A stretch of 11,567 nt of DNA. Origin: Candidatus Equimonas enterica. Lineage in GTDB: Bacteria > Bacteroidota > Bacteroidia > Bacteroidales > Bacteroidaceae. This document shows positions 6,202 to 11,567 of the stretch, one piece after another; positions within the stretch are counted from its first letter, which is position 1, and each line of letters starts with the position of its first letter. The notes under the pieces were generated by a model. That model did no database searches. It saw only the letters and a program-made list of their open reading frames with translations, and was not told the DNA's origin. The position numbers and the translations under genes were made by a program. The stretch lies in NCBI GenBank assembly GCA_018066225.1, contig JAGHRU010000204.1, positions 1-11,567 of the forward strand, given 5' to 3'.

Positions 6202-8085
6202 GTGTTGCGTATGTTGCAGTTCGTGGAGCGTGAGAGTCTGCTCTCCAAGATAGGCAACAGGCAAAAGGAATGTTCGGGATTTGCCGCGTTGTGGCAGTGC
6301 AACCTGAATGAGAAAGTAGAGGCTGGCGATATCTATTACGGCCTCTCCATCATAGCGCTCTCTATGCACGGGCGTAGCGTGGAGCGTGTCACCCTTGCTT
6401 TTTCTACGGACTGGGACCTCGACCGCAGCAACTTCCGTCGTGGCGACATCGTCCTGCTCTATCCCTACCCTGTCTCCGACGCTCCCGATGCGTGCCGTGG
6501 CATCGTTTTTCGCGCTTTCATCGAGGATTTTACGCCACGTGGGTTCATCTTGCGGCTACGCTATGCACAGGCCGATGCCTTCGTTTTTCAGCGCAGCAAG
6601 GTGTGGGCGTGGGCGGTGGAGCATGACAATGCCGCTAATGCTTCTGCCCACCTCTATCGTGGCATCTACGCCTTCCTCTCTGCACCGCAGCACCGTAGGG
6701 ATTTGCTCCTCGGTCAGCGTACACCCGAGGTGGTGGAAACTTGCGATGAAATGGCCGAAAATGGCGATTTCACCGCATTGGTCAGTCGTGCCCAGTGTGC
6801 CCGCGACTTCTTCCTTATCATCGGTCCTCCTGGTACGGGGAAGACTTCCTTTGGCCTGATGAGTGTGTTGCGGGCAGAACTCGCCAACCCCAATGCTGCT
6901 GTGCTGCTGCTCTCCTACACCAATCGCGCAGTCGATGAGATATGCAGCAAACTCGTCGAAGCGGGTTTGGATTTCCTGCGTATGGGGCATGCGCTATCGA
7001 CCGAGCCAGCCTTGCGTCCTTACTTGATGGAGGAGCGACTGGCCCATCACCGTCATCTGGGAGAGGTGCGCCAGACCATAGCCTCCACGCCTATCATCTG
7101 CGGTACGACAGCCGCCATATCTGGTCATCCCGAACTCTTCGAAGTCAAGACGTTCTCATTGGCGATAGTCGATGAGGCGTCGCAAATCCTCGAGCCTCAT
7201 CTGCTGGGTATCCTCAGCGCGATGCATGGCGACGAAGTGGCGGTGCGCCGATTTGTTTTGATAGGCGACCACAAGCAGTTGCCGGCCGTAGTGCAGCAAA
7301 GCGAGACGGAGAGTGCAGTTGAGGACGAGCGATTGCGTGCCATAGGATTGACCGATTGCCGCCGCTCACTCTTCGAACGGCTGCTACATACATACGGCGG
7401 CGATCCGCGTCTCGTCTATACCCTGCATAGGCAGGGACGCATGCACAGCGGCATAGCAGACTTTCCCAATACGGCATTTTATGAGGGGCAACTCGATGTG
7501 GTGCCATTGCCGCATCAGGTGGAGCGGACTGCCGTGCGACGCAAACTGACAGGGGTGGCCCGTATGCTCAATCATCGTTTCGCCTTCTTGCATGTGTCCT
7601 CTCCTTCGGACTGCATGGCAGACAAAGTTAATTCCCATGAGGCTACGGCGATAGGCCACATCGTGGCCGAGGTTAAAGCGCGTGAGGGCGCGGACTTTGA
7701 TGCTACCACAGGTGTGGGCATCATTGTGCCCTATCGCAGCCAGATAGCGACTATCCGTGCTGCGCTGTTGCAAGCGGGCGTCAGCGAAGCCTCGGGCATC
7801 ACCATCGACACTGTGGAGCGTTTCCAAGGCAGCCAACGCGACTATATCATCTACGGCTTCACGGTGCAGCACCGCTATCAACTCAACTTCCTCAGCAGCC
7901 AAACCTTTGAAGAGAATGGCGTGCTCATAGATCGTAAACTCAATGTGGCCTTGACGCGTGCACGCCGTCACTGCTTCGTCGTAGGCAACGCCGACATCCT
8001 TTCGCTCAATCCCGTCTTTCATCGGCTTATCGCCTACACGAAACGCCACCGCGCTTACTACGCATACGAAGCCTACGCGCCGTAG
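6202..8085 (+). CDS. UPF1/DNA2-like superfamily 1 helicase part of a nuclease-helicase
   Basis: This 627-codon frame encodes a complete SF1 (DNA2/NAM7/UPF1 group) helicase motor. Numbering residues from GTG 6202, Walker A GPPGTGKT is at 208-215 and motif Ia LLSYTNRAVDEI is near 237. Motif II is DEAS at 324-327, motif III is GDHKQLP at 355-361, the RMH block is near 413-415, motif V TVERFQGSQRD is near 537-547 and motif VI RKLNVALTRARR is near 578-589. A region of about 200 residues lies before Walker A, as in Dna2-type proteins. Starts at GTG 6202 and ATG 6211 are both possible, and neither has a visible ribosome-binding site. Upstream to 6184 the frame reads PIEQAYVLR without a stop, so it may originally have continued from the nuclease frame. 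Its substrate and whether it is expressed are not known. Confidence 0.88.
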   Translation: MLRMLQFVERESLLSKIGNRQKECSGFAALWQCNLNEKVEAGDIYYGLSIIALSMHGRSVERVTLAFSTDWDLDRSNFRRGDIVLLYPYPVSDAPDACRGIVFRAFIEDFTPRGFILRLRYAQADAFVFQRSKVWAWAVEHDNAANASAHLYRGIYAFLSAPQHRRDLLLGQRTPEVVETCDEMAENGDFTALVSRAQCARDFFLIIGPPGTGKTSFGLMSVLRAELANPNAAVLLLSYTNRAVDEICSKLVEAGLDFLRMGHALSTEPALRPYLMEERLAHHRHLGEVRQTIASTPIICGTTAAISGHPELFEVKTFSLAIVDEASQILEPHLLGILSAMHGDEVAVRRFVLIGDHKQLPAVVQQSETESAVEDERLRAIGLTDCRRSLFERLLHTYGGDPRLVYTLHRQGRMHSGIADFPNTAFYEGQLDVVPLPHQVERTAVRRKLTGVARMLNHRFAFLHVSSPSDCMADKVNSHEATAIGHIVAEVKAREGADFDATTGVGIIVPYRSQIATIRAALLQAGVSEASGITIDTVERFQGSQRDYIIYGFTVQHRYQLNFLSSQTFEENGVLIDRKLNVALTRARRHCFVVGNADILSLNPVFHRLIAYTKRHRAYYAYEAYAP

Positions 8086-8116
8086 GATTTCTTCTCAATC
8101 GTTAAGGCACAAAAAG

Positions 8117-8154
8117 CGCTCTGCCCAGAGCGTGAAAACGATTTGGGCAGAGCG
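8117..8154. terminator. Hairpin 1 of paired convergent terminator
   Basis: An 11-bp perfect inverted repeat, CGCTCTGCCCA (8117-8127) and TGGGCAGAGCG (8144-8154), encloses a 16-base loop. It is preceded by five A and followed by TTT, so it could work for transcripts from either strand. Its position just after the helicase and before the end of the converging permease gene fits intrinsic termination. The left arm can also pair with CAGAGCG at 8126-8132, an alternative small hairpin. Confidence 0.7.
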
Positions 8155-8158
8155 TTTC

Positions 8159-8202
8159 AACGATGAGCGCAGATAGTTTTCACTGTCTGCGCTCATCGTT
8201 TT
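8159..8202. terminator. Hairpin 2 of paired convergent terminator, strongest on + strand
   Basis: Stem arms 8159-8176 and 8183-8200 give 18 pairs with a single T-G wobble at 8174-8185 and a six-base loop TTTTCA (8177-8182). The right arm ends in TTTT (8199-8202). As + strand RNA this is a very stable hairpin with a U tract, matching a rho-independent terminator for the genes on the left. On the - strand RNA the wobble becomes an A-C mismatch and the trailing run is shorter, so it should be weaker for the ABC-2 operon. It ends 15 bases before the stop codon of that operon's last gene. Confidence 0.8.
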
Positions 8203-8217
8203 GGGCCATTGCAGTCG

Positions 8218-9420
8218 CTATAAATCTGGCTCTTCAAACCAAGCGATTTCCTGTCGGTATTCGCGTGATTTCTCCCACAGCGTGAGATAGACGCACATCA
8301 CGAAGTAAGCACCGGCCTGTATCCATAGGCTGATGTACTCCGTCCGCACTTCGGCGAGCGAAGCACCGCAAGTGTTGATTTTGACGAAGGCATTGATGCC
8401 GAAAGTACTCGGGAAGAACATCGCAAAATGATGCCAAAACGGCGGCAGTGCACACCCCGGCCAACTCACACCGCTGAGGAAGAGCAACGGCACACTGGTG
8501 AAGACGATGAGCAGGATGATGGTCTCACGACGCGTGACGAGGTGAGAAATCGTCTCGGCGAAGAAGACGACGGCCAGCAGGAATGGCAACATCAGCATAG
8601 CGACATCGGGGAATGAACCAATCTGCACCAGATTGAAGATGCGTGGCACGACGCTAAGGACATAGGCCGATACAGGGATGAAGACGACGATGTAGGCAAA
8701 GCAGCGTCCCCAAGTGCGGTGCAGGGCGTCGCGCAGAGCCTTGAAGAGGCTACGGTGTACCTCGTGCATACCCGCTGCGATGCGCTGCTGACGTTGCTCA
8801 CGTCGGGTGCCGGCACTCATGCCGACACCGAGCAGCATGGTCTGGTGCAGGATGAGCATGAGCACGGCAGGAATGAGGAAGGCTGCGAAACCGCCTTGTG
8901 GGTTGAAGAGCGCGACCTCATCATAGCGAATGGGCGACACCGTGGCCTTGTCCTGCTCCGCCGTAGTGGTCTCGCTGCGCGACAACTTGATGTCCGCGTT
9001 CATCTCCAACGAAGCATTGGTAGAGGCCATCACGATGGCTTTGTAGTAGAGCATACCGCTCATGTCGGTGAACACACCAATATGGGCTTGCTCTCCGTGC
9101 GTTATGAGGTCGCCAAAGTCGGAGGGGATGCAGATATAACCGTAAGTTTTGCGTTCGCGTCGCAACTTCTGCGCTTCATGTTGGTCGCTGGCGTAGGCGA
9201 CGACCTTCACGTCAGCCGTTGCATCGACCAGCCGTATAAACTTACGGCTTTCGACGGAGTGACTCTCATCGACGACACAAACAGGTACGTCGCGCACGAC
9301 CTCGTCTGTATAGATGAAACTATATATGAGGGGATATAACAAAGGCACGACGATGAAGAAGATGAGAATACCTTCGTCGTGAAAGATGAGGTAAAGCTCC
9401 CTTGCGAATGACTTGTTCAT
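8218..9420 (-). CDS. ABC-2 type transporter permease (second of pair)
   Basis: This is a membrane subunit of an ABC-2-type exporter, 400 residues, ending at TAG 8218-8220. A membrane segment near residues 17-37 (GILIFFIVVPLLYPLIYSFI) is followed by a large soluble region of about 150-170 residues, then several segments towards the C-terminus (for example GGFAAFLIPAVLMLILHQTM and FAYIVVFIPVSAYVLSVV). This is the layout of the ABC2_membrane_3/YhhJ-YbhS group. The repeated ETTTAEQDK-rich stretch lies in the soluble part before the later segments. Its ATG lies within the stop of the upstream permease (ATGA, 9417-9420), indicating coupled synthesis of two partners. The substrate is unknown. Similar operons in Bacteroidetes often act with a TolC-type channel, but none is in view. 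Confidence 0.9.
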   Translation of the reverse strand: MNKSFARELYLIFHDEGILIFFIVVPLLYPLIYSFIYTDEVVRDVPVCVVDESHSVESRKFIRLVDATADVKVVAYASDQHEAQKLRRERKTYGYICIPSDFGDLITHGEQAHIGVFTDMSGMLYYKAIVMASTNASLEMNADIKLSRSETTTAEQDKATVSPIRYDEVALFNPQGGFAAFLIPAVLMLILHQTMLLGVGMSAGTRREQRQQRIAAGMHEVHRSLFKALRDALHRTWGRCFAYIVVFIPVSAYVLSVVPRIFNLVQIGSFPDVAMLMLPFLLAVVFFAETISHLVTRRETIILLIVFTSVPLLFLSGVSWPGCALPPFWHHFAMFFPSTFGINAFVKINTCGASLAEVRTEYISLWIQAGAYFVMCVYLTLWEKSREYRQEIAWFEEPDL

Positions 9421-10577
9421 TGTTTGTAGGCTATTTTCGTCATGATGTTACGGAAACGCGTGGGCAGCAAGGCTGGCAACAACGCAAAGGCAAGCAACGC
9501 GATGACATAGGGCCAAGCATTGATGATGGGGAAACCATCGAGGGCGCAATTGACATAGAGCAGAAAATAATGGCGAAGGGGGAAGAGCCATGCGAGGCTT
9601 TGCAGTATAGGGTGCATAGCCATCACGGGGAAACTCATGCCAGAGATACTAAATGAGATGACGCCCCAAAGCGAAGCAAAACTCAATCCAAGGCGTGGCG
9701 AAGGCAAGGCGCATATCATCAGCGTCCCCATGCCTTGGGCCGCAAATACACCCAGAGCCATCACGCCCAGCATCGTGGGAATACCGCAATAGCAAGGATA
9801 GAGCAACACGCCGTAGAGATAGAAGACATAGATGGCGCCGATGCCTATCCAAATGAGGGCATGGGCAATCAATTTGCCGTAAAGTGCACGCAGCGGATTG
9901 TCGCCCGCGGCGCGTAGCAAAGCCTCACCAGTGCTTTCCTTAATCTCCGCACCCATGCTGTAAACCGTCACCATAAAGATGAAGAGCATCAATACGCCCG
10001 GGATGAGGGTGTTGGAGAGGTAAATGCTGTAATTGAGTGTCGGGTTGCCGATGGCGTGGGAGTCGATGACGATGGGTTGCAGAAAGCCCAAAGCACCCTT
10101 CTCGCTTGCCCCTCGAGCATAGAGGACTTTGCGTCCTGCTGCGCCAGAGGCCAACTCCGACATGGTGCGCATGTCTTTGTAAAGCAATGACCCGGCGACG
10201 ATGAAAGTGTAGTTGGTGTAGAACGAGACGACAGGAGATTCTTGCCGATTGGCCTTTTTCGTCGTCCCCTTGGGGATGAAATAGAAACCATAGATGTCGC
10301 CGCGCTGCGTAGCCTTACGCGCTTCGGTGACATTAGGATAGGCTTCTGCTATCTTGATGTGCTCAAAGGAGTTGAGGTTGCGCACCAGATTGCGGCTGGT
10401 CGGTGTGCAGTCTTGATCGACGATGCCGATAGGCATGTCGTGCGGCAAGCCTTCGTCCATGATGCTGGTAAAGAAGAAGACGCACACCAAAGGGGCGACC
10501 AGCATGCTAAACCAGTACTCACGCTTGGAAGAGATACGGTATAGTTCACGAAGCACAACGTGCAAGAGTGTTCTCAT
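9417..10577 (-). CDS. ABC-2 type transporter permease (first of pair)
   Basis: This second membrane subunit, 386 residues, has the same fold as its partner. A membrane segment near the N-terminus (residues 23-40, FSMLVAPLVCVFFFTSIM) is followed by a periplasmic-type domain of about 140-160 residues containing the GIVDQDCTPTSRNLVR strand typical of these proteins. Further segments include LIPGVLMLFIFMVTVYSMG, IWIGIGAIYVFYLYGVLL and the last near WPYVIALLAFALLPALL. The pair fits a heterodimer like YbhR/YbhS or the YhiI/YhhJ group. ATG 10575-10577 follows the fusion-protein stop after 33 bases, and its TGA overlaps the next start. No ATP-binding gene lies between the fusion protein and this gene, so energy must come from a subunit encoded elsewhere, or the pair is incomplete. 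The substrate cannot be read from the sequence. Confidence 0.9.
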   Translation of the reverse strand: MRTLLHVVLRELYRISSKREYWFSMLVAPLVCVFFFTSIMDEGLPHDMPIGIVDQDCTPTSRNLVRNLNSFEHIKIAEAYPNVTEARKATQRGDIYGFYFIPKGTTKKANRQESPVVSFYTNYTFIVAGSLLYKDMRTMSELASGAAGRKVLYARGASEKGALGFLQPIVIDSHAIGNPTLNYSIYLSNTLIPGVLMLFIFMVTVYSMGAEIKESTGEALLRAAGDNPLRALYGKLIAHALIWIGIGAIYVFYLYGVLLYPCYCGIPTMLGVMALGVFAAQGMGTLMICALPSPRLGLSFASLWGVISFSISGMSFPVMAMHPILQSLAWLFPLRHYFLLYVNCALDGFPIINAWPYVIALLAFALLPALLPTRFRNIMTKIAYKQ

Positions 10578-10610
10578 ATTGAGGAAAGAGCGACCTTGAA
10601 GTTTGACTGT

Positions 10611-11567
10611 TTACTGATGCAAGAGGACACTCATGCCAGGACGCAAGCCCTCTATCGGTGCAGTGGGGCGCGCTTTGACTTCAAAGGTCTTCATGTCAAA
10701 CTGTCCCGTTGTCTTCGTGGCTTTCCAAGCCGCATAACTGCCCATATCACGCATTTGGTAAACGACAAGTTCTACTTCCTTGTTGTCAAGTGCAGGGACT
10801 ATGGCTTTTACCTTCTGATTCATAGCAATGCCCGACAAGTGATCCTCGCGTATGTTGAACGCCACCCACATCTTGTCCATCAGCCCTATGGTCATAATGG
10901 GTGCTCCTGTGCCGACAAGTTCGCCAATTTGGGGGAAGATTTCCAGCACTTCTCCGTCTTGCTGTGCGATCAGTACGGTCTCACCTTTGTAGGCATTGAC
11001 CTCAGAGACGGCACCTCTTGCACGCGCCGTTTGAGCCGACGCCGCATCTTTGTCTTCTTGCTGTGCGCCGTTTTTGGCCATATCATACTGACTCTTGGCG
11101 GCGCGTTCGGTGGCAATGGCTGCATCGCGGCCTACCGTGGCATCGTCGAGCATCTTCTTGGTCGTCACGCCTTGGTCATATAGATTCTTTGCACGCCGAT
11201 AGTCGTTTTCGGCCTTGGCGAGACCCGCTTTGGCTTTTTGCCACATTTCGTATGCACCTTGCTGTTGCTCTATGCGGGTGCCGTGCTCGGCTTTGCGACT
11301 GATAGCACTGGCGGCATCGACGGCAGCCATGGCTTGCGACAACTTGGCATCCACTTCGGGAGCATCAAGTAGCGCGAGAGTGTCGCCAGCATGCACATAT
11401 TGGCCTTCTTCGACGAGGATTGCCTTGATGCGGCCAGGGACTTTGGAGGAAATGCGCACCTCTGTCACGTCGGCTTGGCCTTGTGTGGTAGCGTCTTCGT
11501 CTTTGATAGATAGCGCACCGAAGAGGGCGACAAGACCAAGGATAATGGCAATGAGGATGATAGAGGG
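10611..11567 (-). CDS. HlyD family periplasmic adaptor (membrane fusion protein), 5' end outside window
   Basis: The protein links an inner-membrane exporter to an outer-membrane channel in a tripartite pump. The frame is open to the window edge at 11567 (318 residues visible) and ends at TAA 10611-10613. The GTG at 11466-11468 is only an internal codon, because in-frame residues before it encode a membrane anchor (PSIILIAIILGLVALFGAL) and a short linker. Then come the lipoyl-like domain (KVPGRIKAILVEEGQYVHAG, ending GDTLALLDAPEV), a long helical hairpin rich in Ala, Gln and Lys (about 120 residues), a second lipoyl half (VLIAQQDGEVLEIFPQIGEL) and a C-terminal beta barrel (RPTAPIEGLRPGMSVLLHQ). 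It is the likely partner of the two ABC-2 permeases that follow. The outer-membrane partner and any ATPase lie outside the window or elsewhere. Confidence 0.93.
   Translation of the reverse strand, partial: PSIILIAIILGLVALFGALSIKDEDATTQGQADVTEVRISSKVPGRIKAILVEEGQYVHAGDTLALLDAPEVDAKLSQAMAAVDAASAISRKAEHGTRIEQQQGAYEMWQKAKAGLAKAENDYRRAKNLYDQGVTTKKMLDDATVGRDAAIATERAAKSQYDMAKNGAQQEDKDAASAQTARARGAVSEVNAYKGETVLIAQQDGEVLEIFPQIGELVGTGAPIMTIGLMDKMWVAFNIREDHLSGIAMNQKVKAIVPALDNKEVELVVYQMRDMGSYAAWKATKTTGQFDMKTFEVKARPTAPIEGLRPGMSVLLHQ

Larger units (their letters stand above)
4699..8085 (+). pseudogene. Apparent single Dna2-like nuclease-helicase gene split by one in-frame TAG
   Basis: The nuclease frame (4699-6183) and the helicase frame (6202-8085) are in the same frame and are separated by exactly one stop, TAG at codon 495 of the joined frame. 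The codons after it read PIEQAYVLR and run straight into MLQFVERESLLSK, without any further stop or shift. The joined frame has 1,128 codons and would give the order of a bacterial Dna2-like enzyme: unknown N-terminal part, Cas4-type nuclease, linker, then SF1 helicase. I recall Bacteroidales proteins of about 1,100 residues with this layout, and homologs with a similar x-P-L-E-x-A-Y linker, but cannot check. TAG is a normal stop elsewhere here (end of the MFS, ATPase, helicase and ABC-2 genes), so reassignment is unlikely. Either a disabled gene, a split pair, read-through, or a sequence error. Confidence 0.6.

Noticed and set aside
325..8220. TAG reassigned to an amino acid in this organism
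   Set aside because: TAG ends the MFS transporter, the MlaF-type ATPase, the helicase and an ABC-2 permease at family-typical ends, so it is used as a normal stop here; one internal TAG does not show recoding.
8719..9339. 206-residue + strand frame across the permease
   Set aside because: It is a shadow of the permease read on the other strand; its product is low in membrane segments and resembles no family.
10560..11183. 207-residue + strand frame across the adaptor gene
   Set aside because: It is a shadow of the HlyD-type coding region, which has clear domain matches on the - strand.
11466..11468. GTG as start of the HlyD-type adaptor
   Set aside because: The frame continues upstream to the window edge and encodes a membrane anchor just before it, so the true start is outside the window.

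Overview
The window looks like chromosomal core DNA from a Bacteroidales bacterium, probably Prevotella-like. The reasons are a menaquinone methyltransferase, a DUF4831-family exported protein, a Dna2-like nuclease/helicase of the type I associate with Bacteroidetes, few Shine-Dalgarno-like sites before the starts, and high protein similarity by eye to Bacteroidales families. The assignment is by recognition only; no search was run. I see no rRNA, tRNA, insertion sequence, CRISPR array or prophage.

Layout. Positions 1-327 hold the 3' end of an AmpG-like MFS transporter. Next come fmt (348-1328), ubiE/menG (1325-2062), an MlaE-type permease (2095-2841) and an MlaF-type ATPase (2838-3596), all on the + strand. 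These genes overlap by 4 bases (ATGA) or lie within about 30 bases of each other, so they are probably one transcript. The run mixes translation initiation, menaquinone synthesis and outer-membrane lipid transport. A DUF4831 secreted protein follows (3654-4718). Its last bases overlap the start of a Cas4/Dna2-like PD-(D/E)XK nuclease (4699-6183), which is followed in the same frame by a UPF1/DNA2-like superfamily 1 helicase (6202-8085).

The main surprise is that the nuclease and helicase are separated only by one in-frame TAG codon at 6181-6183. The bases between that TAG and the first helicase start codon still read as plausible protein. As far as I recall, Bacteroidales relatives carry both parts in one protein of about 1,100 residues; the joined frame here would be 1,128 codons. 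This is therefore either a gene broken by a nonsense mutation, a newly split pair, a read-through site, or a sequencing error.

At 8086-8217 two + strand genes' worth of transcription meets a - strand operon. This short gap is filled by two strong hairpins, whose loops are complementary to each other, and which presumably terminate transcription from both sides. The - strand operon runs from the right edge leftwards: a HlyD-type membrane fusion protein (5' end beyond the window), then two ABC-2 type permeases, again overlapping by ATGA. It resembles YbhFSR/YhiI-type exporters, but no ATPase gene lies within the window. No stretch longer than 300 bases lacks a gene. I found no convincing evidence of a wholly new system; the split nuclease-helicase is the best lead.
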